From the NCBI RefSeq assembly GCF_026745355.1, contig NC_079207.1, positions 32,785,020-32,849,019 of the forward strand: a DNA stretch of 64,000 bases, written 5' to 3'. Both the position numbers and the translations under genes were made by a program. Source of the DNA: Beta vulgaris subsp. vulgaris (taxonomy: Eukaryota > Streptophyta > Magnoliopsida > Caryophyllales > Amaranthaceae). Below are positions 11,962-23,746 of this stretch, piece after piece; position 1 is the first letter of the stretch; the number at the start of each line of letters is the position of its first letter. The notes beneath the pieces are model-generated. The model ran no database searches. It was not told the DNA's origin and saw only the letters and a program-made list of their open reading frames with translations.

Positions 11962-12006
11962 TGAAGATGGTGATAAACCTGCAAAACAGAGAGCAATGGT
12001 GGACAA

Positions 12007-12842
12007 AGTGAGAACTTCACAAAAACTTGAGTAAAATCATCACATAGGGTACCATGAAGTGTAAAAACACAATTTGCAAGGTTAAACTAACAAGAATTAT
12101 CACAAAATTCAAACCTTGACTCAATAAACCCAAGAAGGAAGAGTGAGAAGAAAAAGGAAGAGGAGAGAGAGTGAGGGGGAAGAAAAGTATAATTGGGATG
12201 GGGAAATTGTGAAAGATGAGTGGAAGATTAAGAATTGTGGAGAAATTTTGGAGTGTAGATGGTGAGAATGGATGAAGTCGGGGTTAGGGTTAGGAGAGAG
12301 AGAGAAAGAAGATGAAGGTGTTGTGAGAGTTTGAAAGAGGATGAAAAGAAGGAAAAAGAATTTCGGGGTTATAAAATCGTGTTTGCTGCGTCTAGCCCGA
12401 TCGGGCGGATTTCGCCCGACCTACCCGGGCAGAAGTTTTTCCTTAGATGTTTTTAATTTTGTGAATCTTTGCCCAGCTGAAGTGCTTGCGGGCCCGACCG
12501 GGAGGATTTCGCCAGACCTACCCGGGCGGAATTTTTTTTTCTTTCACCTGTCATTTTTTCCCTTTTTATTGGCGAGCCACGAAAATTCACTCACGGTTCC
12601 GCCCGGGCGGAATTCGCCCGACTTACCCGGGCGGTTCCCAGTGAGGGCTATTCTTCGATTCATCAAAGTTTGACCCCTTTGCACATGTGCCTGCAATGGT
12701 GTTTCAATATATGAAGAATTCTCACTCCAAAAAGAATAAAATAAAAAAAAAATAAAAAATCAAAGCTACACTAAAGGGAAGATTCAGGTTGTCCCCTGAA
12801 CAGCGCTGGTTTATAAAGGTCCCGCACGATCGTTGACCTCCC
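12007..12842 (-). other. Spacer between Athila pol and env-like region
   Basis: Non-coding. On the minus strand it leads from the end of integrase to the env-like relic, with A/T-rich and GA-rich runs at 12120-12340 and a GC-rich palindrome cluster (listed separately). The acceptor TTTGCAG near 11975-11981 suggests it would be removed as intron when a subgenomic env-like message is made. Confidence 0.5.
12393..12640. repeat. Second GC-rich palindromic motif cluster
   Basis: Three paired blocks read like CCCGATCGGGCGGATTTCGC, then CGACCTACCCGGGCGGAA. They lie at about 12393-12432, 12491-12532 and 12600-12640. They are close relatives of the motifs in the LTR at 8353-8602. They stand out by GC content against a spacer that is otherwise AT-rich. 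Confidence 0.8.
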
Positions 12843-14405
12843 TCATCTGTCCAATGGTGATGGTGTGGAGAGGTAGGGAACCTCAACTAGACCCACATGA
12901 GCTCCGTCGTGGTACAACTTCAGGCGTTGACCATTAACTTTGAACACTTCACCTTTCTCATTCATAATCTCTACATATCCAAATTTGTTCACTCTAGTAA
13001 CCGTGAAGGGGCCGGACCATCTAGACTTTAACTTCCCTAGAAAAAGTTTGAGCCTAGAATTGTACAATAAAACCTTATCGCCCAGTGTGAACTCCCTTGG
13101 TAGGATCTTTTTGTCATGCCATCTTTTCTTTTTCTCCTTATATACTTGCGCGCTATCATAAGCCAACAATCGAAATTCATCAAGCTCATTGAGTTGAAAA
13201 AGTCGTTTTTCCCCTGCAAGCTTTTGATCCATATTAAGCTCCTTCATGGCCCAGAAAGCCTTATTTTTCATACACAAGTCTATAGGGGGAAGCACCAATC
13301 AGTGTTTTAAATGCAGTTCTGTAAGCCCAAAGTGTGTCATCTAGCTTCGTACTCCAATCCTTCTTAGACCTTGCAACTACCTTCTCAAGAATGGACTTAA
13401 TTTTGCGATATGAAACCTCTACTTGCCCACTTGTCTGAGGGTGATAGGCCAATCCAGTACGATGGTAAACTCCATATTTTTTCAAAAGAGTATCCAAATA
13501 TCGTTCATTAAAATGAGAGCCTCCATCACTAATTACAGCTCGTGGGACCCCAAACCGTGGGAATATGATTTTCTTGAATAAAGCTAGGACTACCTTAGAA
13601 TCATTGGTAGGGGATGCCACAGCTTCTACCCACTTAGAGACATAATCGACCGCAACTAAGATGTAATAATTGCCATTGGAAGGGGGGAACGGTCCCATAA
13701 AGTCAATACCCAATCATCAAAAATTTCAACATCAAGAATACCTATTTGGGGCATCTCATGCCGTCTCAAAATGTTGCCGGTCCTCTGCGAAGCGTCACAT
13801 GCTATGATAAAAGATTGAGCGTCCTTGAACATTCTAGGCCAAAAGAAACCCGACTCATGGAGCTTTGCGACAGTGGGTGAAGGACCATGATGACCTCCAT
13901 AAGGCGAGTTGTGACAGCGGTTCAGAATTCCAGAGACCTCCTACTCGGGAACACATTTTCGAAAAAGACCATCTGAACATTCACGAAACAAGAAGGGTCA
14001 TCCCAAAAGTAGAATTCAACATCATGGAGGAACCTTTTATTCTGTTGGTAGGACAAATCAGGGGGTAGGATACCACCTACCAAGTAATTGGCATAGTCTG
14101 CAAACCAAGGGATCTGTGAGGTGACTACATACAAATGATCATCTAGGAAAAGAATCATCAATTGGAGTGGAGTTAATAGCATCCGCATGCCGAATCCTGG
14201 ACATATGGTCTGCAACTACGTTCTCAGCTCCTTTCTTATCACGAATTTCAATGTCGAACTCTTGGAGTAAGAGAATCTAGCGAATGAGCCTAGGCTTGGC
14301 CTCCTTCTTGGAGAGAAGGTACTTCAGGGCTGCGTGATCAGTATGTATAATGACTTTAGAGCCAATCAGATAAGATCTGAATTTGTCTAAAGCATAGACA
14401 ACAGC
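12843..14405 (-). pseudogene. Athila pol: end of RNase H and integrase
   Basis: From 14405 leftwards the RNase H continues ([33 protein letters not shown]). A linker follows (13922-14215, with PWFADYANYLVGGILPPDLS and FYFWDDP). Then come the integrase N-terminal region (HESGFFWPRMFKDAQSF), the catalytic core at 13713-13261 ([29 protein letters not shown]) and the C-terminal GPF module at 13298-12843 (LKSRWSGPFTVTRVNKFG). Integrase joins element DNA to the host chromosome. Frames break near 13715, 13290 and 14210, and there are stops in the linker. The RNase H is cut at 14405 by a Sirevirus and resumes at 25104. Athila assignment rests on the FMGPF core and the downstream env-like relic. Confidence 0.85.
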
Positions 14406-15784
14406 TGTTATTTCACTAGGAACATTACAAGAGGGGGGGGGGGGTGAATTGTATGTGTAGTAATAAACGTAACTTTTTGCGGAAATTCAAACTTAAACAA
14501 ATAAACATGCTAAAGGAACACAAGGGATTTTTACGAGGAAAAACTTCTTGGGCCCAACAAGAAGAAACAACATCGACCACTAAGGATTTAAAACTTAACT
14601 CTTTCACTAATTAGGCCAAACAACTCTGTTACAACCTAATTCTACTTACGAGCCACACCTTGAGTTCCTATACTCAAGTTCCTGAGCCACTGTTCCCTTA
14701 ACAACAGTTCCTCTCAACTTTACTCGAAGTTTTCTCACTCTTTCTTGCTTTACTCAAAGCTTCTCTCTTACAGAACTTCACTCAAAGTCCCCTTACCCCA
14801 AAAACCAAAATACAATTGATCGAAATAAGCTTAGGGGAATTAGAGTAAGAAAGCAAAGAACAAATGGCTATTATGAGAGAATGAAGGCGGCACTGACACA
14901 TTAATTAGTTAAACTCACTAAAAACACTTACTCAGACACACTTTGGAACTTAATTAGACATTAATATTTATAGTGGTAGTAATTTAGAACGTGGGAATTA
15001 AAACATGTATTTGTGAAAAAACCATTATCCCATGATGTTCCTTACCCCAAGGAACACGTTCCACAAAACATCCCATGATCCCATGATCCCATGATCACTG
15101 TTAGACATGGGAGTGTTAGTTACTGCTCCTCAATTATAGTAACCACTTTGAGCATTACTCGAAAATCTGATTTAATTTAAAAACATATTAATTATTAAAT
15201 ATGATATAAAATCATTTTAATAAAATTATTATCTTCAAATAAGTTCCGTAAAAACCGAATAATATTTTTATTATCTTTTGAAAAACAAAATCTTTTCCTT
15301 AAAAAGATTTTCCATAAAATCAGATTTTTCCTTAAATAAAACGGTTACCTATATTCTAGGCATTATTTTCTCAACTGCTATCAATGTACTGTTGTAATGC
15401 TTCAACCTAAGTCTAGTTCTTTTTATTTGTTAGTTCCTTTAACTCATTAGTTTAGTGCCAATTCGTCTGTTCCTTATCAAGGAACAAACCATCATTCTCA
15501 AATAAAAACTGCCACAGTTCCTTACCATCTTTACTCATTCCCTTACAATGGAACTAGAAATAAAACGCCTCGCTTTATTCTTCTTGCTCCAATGCTGCTC
15601 CAGTATCAAATAGGGAAACATCTTCACTTAGTCTTCAAAATCCAAACTTGATTTCTTCCTTGACTTAGTATTCTCTTTGTTCCTTTCAATGATAACTTGA
15701 AATTCATGCACTTAAATAACTCGTTAGTCCACTACTTAGTTTGCATCTTTGTTCCTTTGTCATCATCAAAACTAGGGTTCAATA
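14406..15784 (-). repeat. Sirevirus 3' LTR
   Basis: The plus strand starts TGTTATTTCACTAGG and ends GGTTCAATA. The matching end of the other LTR is GGTTCAACA, so one terminal base has mutated here. A long G run (gagggggggggggggtg) near 14431 differs in length from the 5' LTR. GTTCC or GGAAC occurs at least a dozen times in this LTR. Confidence 0.9.
14965..14972 (-). promoter_or_regulatory. TATA box in Sirevirus 3' LTR
   Basis: The minus strand reads TATAAATA. The same motif is at the corresponding site of the 5' LTR (24298-24305). Being in the 3' LTR, this copy would direct transcription out into Athila sequence. Confidence 0.5.
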
Positions 15785-15800
15785 ATTTCCCCCTTTTTGA
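15785..15800 (-). other. Sirevirus polypurine tract
   Basis: The minus strand reads TCAAAAAGGGGGAAAT directly before the LTR start. A second purine tract (AAAGGGGGAAAAGATT-like, minus strand) lies near 15976-15990, as multiple polypurine tracts are a known Sirevirus trait. Confidence 0.75.
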
Positions 15801-16293
15801 TGATGACAACAAAGGTACAAACTAAGGAAATAACAAATAATATAAGCGAATGAAAAAGACAAAATAATAAAACAGGAAATGAAAAATAAAACAGGATTAA
15901 GTATCTTAATCTTGATTTTTCATTTACCTTTATTTTTTTTTTTTTTTAAATTTTTTTATTTAATTTGTTCCTTAATCTTTTCCCCCTTTGTCATCGTCAA
16001 AAATATCAAACTCTGCGTGATTTCATGAATAGTGATCAAGACCTTGAGACCATGAACAAGCACTATAGAAATGGTTAAGGTAGAATATGCAAAGGGTAGA
16101 CTAGCTCAAACATCAATCACAGAATACTAGCCATTCCAAGTAAGAAATTATGCAGAAAAACCACAAACGAAGAGAAAAATATCAAAAGTCATATATATAT
16201 AGCACTTGTTCCTTTAAGTACAAAAAGAGACAAAGAAAGAAAAAGAAAAAGAAATAAAGCTAAGTAGTCTTGTTCCTCGAAGAGAAACAAGAA
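15801..16293 (-). other. Sirevirus 3' non-coding spacer
   Basis: AT-rich DNA between the env-like relic and the polypurine tract, with a T run at 15931-15948 and a TATATATATA stretch near 16191. No gene is seen. Confidence 0.6.
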
Positions 16294-18161
16294 CTAAGAA
16301 CTAGGAAGGGAAGGGGAATGGTGTTCCTCAACAACTTCTTCTTCAACCACATTCTCCAATTTCTTCATCACCTCTCCATGATGTTCACCAAGTCGCTGCT
16401 TCAAACTCTCAATGGCTTGGGCCATTGTCTCCATCTTCTTCTGTTGATCAATCACCGTATCACTAAGAACTTTCATCAAACCCAGCATCTTATCAGTTTT
16501 GGCATCTAAAGTCCAGTGAAGGTGATTATAAAATTTAATCATGTGTTGTGCAGGAATTTGTTCCTCTCCCTTAGAACCAGAGGCAGTAGGTGGTTTTGGT
16601 GAAGGAACTAGGGTGGTGTCTTGTAAAGGACCAATTGTTCCTGGAGTAGAAACAGATGGAGAAGTGGTGGTATAAATGGGAGGAAGAAAAAGAGGAGGTG
16701 GTGGAAGATCAGTAGAGGTGGTGAAAAAGGGATTGGGACCAGTCATTTCATCCTTTAACTGTTCAAAGCTAGAAGGAACAGAGAAGGATGAGGAAGAGAT
16801 GGAAGAGACTTTAGTGTGGGGAACAGAGATTTTTGGTGAGGATGGAGGAGTTTGTTCCTTAGGAGAGTTATGTTCCTGTTCCTCCGCATCAGATAGTACT
16901 AATGGAGAGTCCTTGTTGGAAGAAATAGGGGTGGTTTGAGCAATTTTCAGTCTAGAGCTCTGCCTAACTCTTTTAGGAACATGAGGGGTAGGCTTTCTAG
17001 CTATTGTTTTGCGCCTCTGAGGTTTCTGTTCCTTTTGTTCTGTGGGAGCAGGAACTTGTTCCTCCAAAATGACGTCAGCCAGTTCCTCTTCTGCTGCACT
17101 ATGCAGTTTGCTCTTGCTAGAGGAACTGGGAGCAGTTCTCCCTTGAGTTAACACTCCCTCTTGCACTGAGAGATCCAAACTATGCAGTGTTTTCTCATTT
17201 AGAATATTTCCTTGCTTAATTCCTAATGTAGGTCATCCGGTTATTTTTAATTTAAAGTGATGAAGTAGAGAAGTAATTAAAGCTCCATAGCCAACTACAC
17301 AATTGTTTTCAATGCAATGAGTAAGATGTTGGACGAAGAGAGAAGGAAAGTTTATTTGGATGTGGTGGTCAAGGGAAAACATATAACACATGTCCAAGAG
17401 ACCCACTTCATTCCTCTTTTCAGTTCCACAAATGAGAGTGCTCTCCAAACCAAGTTAAACAGAATTTTGTGGATAAGAGAAAGTAGGTTATGGTTGCTTT
17501 TGTTTTAGCCAGCAGTTCCCCAAAAAGATTCAACAATCTTGTCTTGGGGAAAATTGGGAAAGGAAATAGTTCCTTTCCGTTTAAAGTACACATCAGTTCC
17601 TTTGCAAGGAACTTCCCAAATCTTTGCCAAGGTTTCTTTAGAAAATTTTAATTTCTTCCCCATTACTTTAGTAGTACAAATTCCATCAGTGTTGGCGAAA
17701 TGTGCACAAAATTCATCCGTGGCTAAAGGAACTAAGGCATTGTTAAATGCATATTCAAACAGGTATTCCATACCCTGTTCCTTTAGAATATCGGTTAATT
17801 CATTGAATTGTACCTCTTTTGCCCATTCTAAATCGTCAAAAAAACCTTAAACATACCTTGATTCACTTCTTTCTACTCGTTTCTTGGAGGAAGAAGTAGC
17901 AGTTCCTTTGGAAGGAACAGGGGTAACTTCTTCTTCCCCCTTAGATTGTTCCGGGGATTCTTCTTCATCATCCTCCCCAATCAATTTTCGCCTTCTCACA
18001 CTTCTTCTTGGTGATTCTAATTTTTGTTCTTCTTCTACCATGGGTGTTTCTTGAATTTGTTCGGTTTCTAGGGTTTTGGTTGGAGAAGAGGGGTTTTCCA
18101 TTTTAGAGGTTTTGGGAGATTTTGTGTTTGGAAAAGGTGAATTGCGTAAGGTTTTTGCCAT
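16294..18161 (-). pseudogene. Sirevirus env-like region, broken in four pieces
   Basis: Reading order on the minus strand: 18161-17847 (Ser/Pro/Glu-rich, with SPRRSVRRRKLIGEDDEEE), 17771-17505 (YLFEYAFNNALVPLATDEFC, then KLKFSKETLAKIWEVP), 17448-17233 (EVGLLDMCYMFSLDHHIQIN) and 17178-16294 (Pro/Ser/Thr-rich, then an amphipathic tail with MAQAIESLKQRLGEHHG). The GLLDMCYMFSLDH phrase is characteristic of the extra ORF downstream of pol in Sireviruses, often called env-like. The first piece is highly acidic and the last ends in a coiled-coil-like helix. Stops or frameshifts separate the pieces. No function has been shown for most members. Confidence 0.75.
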
Positions 18162-18702
18162 TTTGTGAAGTGAATTTGGGATTTTATGGTGTGTGAAGAG
18201 GTGTGAAGAGGATAAACAATGGTGAAGATGAAGCGACTAAGGAACACAGTTTTGGGACGATATAAAGAAAGAGAAGAGATGCATGTAACAGTAGGTGAAG
18301 AGTTACACGCGGAAAAATAGATAAAAATAAAAAATAAGCGAAAAACAGATAAATGAGAATCATGATTTGATTAAATATGATTTCTATATTTTTGGGATTT
18401 TCGGATCTTTTTGAATTTTTATGGATTTTTAATTTTGGAAAGAAAATAAAAGCTAAGGAACTTGTGCTATAGGAACAACTTATGCTACATATCAACATTC
18501 TTCATATTATCCATGTTTCTTTAACTTAGGAACAATAAGGGGAGTATTATGTCACATTTGTGAGTTATTTTATTCCTTTGAATTCATGTTCATGTTTTTA
18601 ACATCTTAATTTGCAATGGTCTTAGGCAATCAATCACAATCACTTCATATCACATAGAGTAAGTCAAATTAATTCAAACATGGGGGATTGGAATAGGAAC
18701 AA
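18162..18702 (-). other. Spacer between RNase H and env-like region
   Basis: AT-rich, with several GGAACAAC-type motifs and no gene. A GTCACATTTG-type stretch near 18550 shows no recognisable terminator. Confidence 0.5.
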
Positions 18703-20057
18703 CTACTTAAGTTTTATTAAACCTAACTCAAGCCTTAATTTTTCATATCTATCTCTTTGTAGAGGCTTAGTTAGTATATCAGCAATTTGATTTTCAGTTT
18801 GACAAAACTCAAGCTTAATCAATCCTTTTTCCACATTTTCTTTTAAAAAGTGATGTCTGATATGTATATGCTTAACTCTTGAATGATGCACTGGATCTTT
18901 TGAAATACTAATGGCACTAGTATTATCACAATAAATAGGAACACAATAAATTCTTCTATAGTCACATAGTTGTTGTTTTATCCAAAGCATTTGAGAGCAA
19001 CATGCAGCAGCAGCTACATATTCTGCTTCAGCACTGGATAAAGCGACTGTGTTTTGTTTCTTGGTGCTCCAAGAAACTAAACTATGACTAAGAAATTGAA
19101 CCATACCTGAGGTGCTTTTCCTATTTACAAGATCTCCAGCATAATCAGCATCAGCATATCCTTTTAACTCAAATGTGTCACTTCTTGGATAGTAGAGTCC
19201 AAGATCATCTGTTCCTTTAAGATATCTAAGAATTCTCTTCACGGCGGTTAGATGAGATTCCTTGGGATTATCTTGAAATCTAGCACACAAACCAACACTG
19301 AAAGCTATGTCTGGACGACTAGCAGTTAGATACAAAAGTGAACCAATCATTCCTCTATATTTTTTTGATCAACACTTGTTCCTATGGAGTCTTCATCTAA
19401 TCTAGTTGAAGTTCCCATAGGAGTATGATTTATCTTTGAGTTTTCGAGGCCATATTTCTTTAACAGTTCCTTTATGTATATTTGTTGGTGAACAATTATT
19501 CCCTTTTCAGTTTGCTTAATTTGTAACCCAAGAAAGAAATTTACCTCACCCATCATACTCATTTCAAATTCATTACTCATGAGATTTGAGCATTCTTTGC
19601 ATAATGGTTCATTTCTTGCTCCGAATATGATGTCATCAACATATATTTGAACAAGTAAAATGTCAGTTCCTTTCGATTTTAGGAACAAGGTTTTATCCAC
19701 TTTTCCTCTTTTAAAGTTGTTTTCTAAAAGGAACTTAGATAATCTCTCATACCATGATCTAGGTGCTTGCTTTAACCCATATAGAGCCTTGTCAAGCTTG
19801 TAGACATGATTTGGAAGATTATTGTTTTCAAATCCAGGAGGTTGTTCAATATATACATCTTCATTTAAATAACCATTTAGAAATGCACACTTAACATCCA
19901 TTTGATATAATTTAAATCCCATATAAGCAGCAAATGCAATTAGAATTCTAATGGATTCTAATCTAGCTACAAGAGCAAAAGTTTCTTCATAGTTTATTCC
20001 TTCTTGTTGATTATAACCTTTTACTACAAGTCTAGCTTTGTTCCTGAAAATGGTCAT
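18703..20057 (-). pseudogene. Sirevirus reverse transcriptase and RNase H
   Basis: The RT piece (20057-19347) has the copia signatures QMDVKCAFLNGYLNEDVYIE, QPPGF, YGLKQAPRSWYE and the catalytic box YVDDIIFGA. The RNase H piece (19350-18703) has MIGSLLYLTASRPDIAFSV, GYADADYAGD, KSTSG and SSAEAEYVA, and ends in LTKPL. Together they copy the RNA genome to DNA and remove the RNA strand. The two pieces are in different frames and overlap by 4 bases near 19348, so one frameshift separates them. RT starts inside the domain; its N-terminal part lies in other frames up to 20276. Confidence 0.9.
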
Positions 20058-20090
20058 CTAGTTTATTTCTAAACACCCATTTTAAGCCAA

Positions 20091-21595
20091 TTACCTTTTG
20101 TTGTTTAGAAAAAGAACTAGATGCCATACCTTGTTTCTTTCGAACTCATTATTATTAAGCTTGCTGGCAGTGATCCAATCAAAGTCAGTTAGGGCTTCTT
20201 CATGATTTCGTGGTTCCATCATTGATAGGAACGCATGCAATGCACAAAAATTTCTTAACTGAGATCTAGTTTGCATACCTTTTGATATGTCATTGATTAT
20301 GAGTTACATTGGATGTGACTTTTGTTGTCTCCAAGGTTTTGGTTGAAACTCTCTTATGGGAACAGGTTGTTCCTTGTGAGTTCCTTGAGTAGATGAGGAG
20401 CTATGATCTGTTGTTCCTATATTAGCCATAGTAGACTCAGTTCCTTCATCTTGAGGAACAGGAACAACTCCTTCACCTTGAGGAACAGAAACATCATTGT
20501 TGTGATTATTTTCATTTTCTTCGTTCCTTTCCTCTTTTACTTCTTCTTCATTTGAATCTGCATTTTTCTCACTTGGTTGTACCAACCCAATATCATAGTC
20601 ATCAACCTATATGCTTGGATTGTATTTGTCAGATTCATCAAAGATTATGTGAATACTCTCTTCGACACACATAGTTCTTTTATTGTAGACTCTATAAGCT
20701 TTACTATGTGATGAGTATCCTAAGAATATTGCTTCATCACTCCTTGCATCAAATTTTCCAAGATTATCTTTCCCATTTTTATGAATAAAACATTTGCAGC
20801 CAAATGTTCTAAAATAAGTGATATTGGGTTTCTTTCCAAAGTAAAGCTCATAAGGAGTTTTGTTTATGATAGGTCTCATCATGGCACGATTAATTATGTG
20901 ACAAGAAGTGTTAACAGCTTCAGCCCAAAAGTTTCTTGGAAGTTCACTAGCAATAACATGGTTCTAGACATTTCTTCCAAAGTTTTATTTTTCCTTTCTA
21001 CAGCACCATTTTGTTGTGGTATCCTAGGGGCAGAAAAATTATGATCCAGGCCATTATCTCTGCTTAAGTCATCAAATTTATAATTTTCAAATTCTTTACC
21101 ATGATCGGATCTAATATGCATTATTTTATGACCACTCAATGTTGAACTCTTTTAGCAAAGACAAGGAACTCATCATAAGTCTCATTTTACTAGAGAGAAA
21201 AATAACCCATGTATACCTAGAGTAATCATCGACAATAACTAATACATACCTCTTTCCACTTCTACTTTGAATTCTCATAGGTCCACATAAATCCATATGA
21301 ATTAGCTCTAATGGTTTAGTGGTGCTTGCTATAGTTTTAGATTTGAAAGAGGATCTAACATGTTTTCCTCGAGCACATGCATCACAAACTTGATCAATAT
21401 GCAATTTTATAGATGGTAATCCCAAGACGAGATATTTGCATGTCCTAGACGCTTATGCCAAAGGAGTGAATCATCTTCAATTACACTAAGATACATTAAG
21501 TTGATTTTAGGAATGAGATCAAGATCCACAATATATGTGTTCCCTTTCCTTGTTCCTTCCAAGATAACTTTCTTAGTTTTAATGTTAATGATCAA
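20091..21595 (-). pseudogene. Sirevirus integrase and linker to RT
   Basis: Order on the minus strand: the zinc-binding N-terminus (LLWHKRLGHANISSW, then VCDACARGKHVRSSF at about 21595-21340), the catalytic core (MDLCGPMRIQSRSGKRYVLV, SDHGKEFEN and QQNGAVERKNKTLEEM, spread over 21425-20894), and the end of the domain with MMRPIINKTPYELYFGKKPN (20882-20607). An acidic Glu/Asn-rich linker (20585-20304) and the region NHEEALTDFDWITA (20276-20091) lead into RT. At least four frameshifts break it. Confidence 0.85.
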
Positions 21596-21882
21596 GCATT
21601 TTTCGTTATTAAATTCGACAACATTTCCCTTGTCAAGAATTGGGAAATACTCAATAGATTATGTTTTAGACCTTCAACTAAAAATACATTCTCAATGGAG
21701 TGTGATGGTGACTTACCAACCTTGCCCATGGCAACTATGTTACCTTTCTTATTGTCACCAAATGTCACACTTCCACCTTCGTAGGTTGAGAGTGAGAGAA
21801 ACTTACTTTTGTCTCCTGTCATATGTTTGGAACAACTACTATCAAGATACCATGTGTTGTTCCCCCTCACTCCAACCTGCAA
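21592..21882 (-). pseudogene. Sirevirus protease with altered active site
   Basis: The phrase WYLDSSCSKHMTGDKSKF corresponds to the copia protease signature, normally DSGCSRHMTG. Here the active-site Gly after Asp-Ser is Ser, so the Asp-Ser/Thr-Gly triad of aspartic proteases is lost. VTFGDNKKGNIVAMGK and VFLVEGLKHNLLSISQF follow, as in the family. The piece is in one frame but isolated from gag by stops. Confidence 0.8.
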
Positions 21883-21959
21883 AAATCAACTAATTGTTAG
21901 TTGTAGGAACCCCTTCTTTCGTGGGTTCCTGTTCTTGACTAGGACTTGATTTGACAACC

Positions 21960-23700
21960 CATTTTTTGTTACTTATCTTCACATTCTTGCCAATCATCTC
22001 AGTTTTTAGTTGACATTGTTTATGTAATGACCTACCTTTCCACAATACATACAGAATTTATCTAGGTAGGTCAACATATATCTCAGTCTTGTTCCTTTTC
22101 GATCTTGTAGTTTTCAAAACCAAGACCTTCTTTTCTTTTAGTCTGTGGTTTCTCAATTCACTTATGAACAGCCATTGTTTTGCCTCTGTTCCTTGCAACA
22201 ACCAGTTCCTTCTTAAGATTACAGATCTGTTCCTTCAAAATATTTTTTCTTTATTCAAATTTTCGATCTCAGATCTGTATCCTTTCAAAGGGGTCTTTGA
22301 TCATAAATACAAAATTCTTTAAGTGTGAAATTTCTAAATTTTGATAATTTTCATTTTTCACACTTTCATAATATTCTTTATTTTTAAGTTTTTGTCAAAC
22401 AAATCAAAGAATATAGTTTTGTTCTCATTTTCTTAAGCCATTCTATTGTTCTTTGCAGACTTTAAGAGCTTGTTCAGTTTGTTCACGTTTTTCACGTTCA
22501 TCTCTACATTCAAGAATTGCATCATAAAGAAGATCATATATTTCAGGCCTAGTTTTGCAATCTAAGTCTGACTCAAGTCCATGTTGGCTTACCTCAACAT
22601 TTTCTTCATCTTCTTTTTCATCAATGTTTGCCATGAGGCAAAGATTTGCAGTTTCTTCAGTTTGTTGTTCTTCTTCCTCTTCCGTCTCTGAATCTCCCCA
22701 AGCAGCTATCATTGCCTTTCGAACGTTTGCCTTAGAGAAAGGTGCCTTTGATTCCTTGTTCCTTTCAGCAAAGCGTTCCTTGTTCCTTTCTTTGGTTTTA
22801 TCATTTTCCCAAAGTGGACATTCCTTGATGAAGTGATCTGTACTCCCACATTTATGACAAGCAGCTTTGTTAGAAAACTTTTTAGTTTACCTTTGAAGTT
22901 CCCGTTCTTCATGTTCCATGTACATCTTTCGAAATTTTCGAACCATGAGACGTTGTTCCTCTTCTTCTGAGTCAGAGTCATCTTCATCATCTGCTTTGAG
23001 AGCAATGGATTTGATTTGGAGCTTTCACCATACTCAGTGTCAAGGTGAAGCTCATGAGTCATAAGTGACCAGCCAGCTGTTCAATTGAACTTAGTGAATC
23101 TTTTGTTTCTTGTAAGCAGTGACCTTAGCCATCCATCTGTCCTTAGGAAGACTCCTAAGAACCTTTCGAACCTGTTCCTCAATGAAATAAACTTTCCAAG
23201 AGAAGCTAACTCATTAATAATGTTAGTGAAATGAGTAAACATCTCTTGAATACTTTCCTTAGTCTTCATGGAGAATAGTTCATATTGATTCATTAGTAAA
23301 TCAATTTTAGATCTTTTGACTATTGAGTCATGTTGAACTTGATTCATAAGTCCCATATTTGCTTTGCGGATTTGCATCCCATGATCCTTTTATGTTCATA
23401 GGGTCCGAGTCCGCAATTCAACAATTTAATAGCCATGGCATTTACTTCCATTTTTTCAAAATCAGCTTTGTCATATTTAGAGAAGGGTGTCAGAATTACC
23501 TCATTTTTGTCATTACTAGTTGTGACCTCGAAATCACCAACTTCAATGACTCTCCATACCTGGTAGTTTTCAGCCTTGATGAACATCTCCATTTTGTTCT
23601 TCCAGTAGGAGTAGAACTTGCCATTGAACATGGGAGGCCTTTGCGTAGAGTAACCTTCCTCAAGTTTCTCGTGGTATTCATTGTTCCTTGGATCTTTTTC
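21960..23700 (-). pseudogene. Sirevirus gag
   Basis: The N-terminal capsid part (23631-23344) has FYSYWKNKMEMFIKAENYQV and WRVIEVGDFEV, the copia gag start. The piece 23377-23081 has SIQEMFTHFTNIINELASLG (UBN2-type gag). A zinc knuckle, CHKCGSTDHFIKEC, is readable near 22860-22815, but in a different frame from its surroundings. An acidic stretch (ETEEEEEQQTEETANLCLMA) follows at 22712-22443. A second knuckle, FCMYCGKVGHYI, lies near 22060-22025. Gag packages the RNA. Several frameshifts make this copy dead. Confidence 0.85.
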
Positions 23701-23732
23701 TCAATAGGGTTTCCTATCTTTCGTGAGTTCTA

Positions 23733-23744
23733 GCTCTGATACCA
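23733..23744 (-). other. Primer binding site, initiator Met tRNA
   Basis: The minus strand reads TGGTATCAGAGC, the standard plant site for initiator methionyl tRNA, two bases inside the 5' LTR edge. It is perfectly conserved. Confidence 0.95.
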
Positions 23745-23746
23745 AT

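Noticed and set aside
12341..12673. Plus-strand frame of 110 residues
   Set aside because: Composed of the GC-rich motif cluster and non-coding spacer.
16294..18161. A separate host gene encoding an acidic, Ser/Pro-rich protein
   Set aside because: It lies inside the Sirevirus LTRs, in the expected env-like position, and carries the GLLDMCYMFSLDH phrase.
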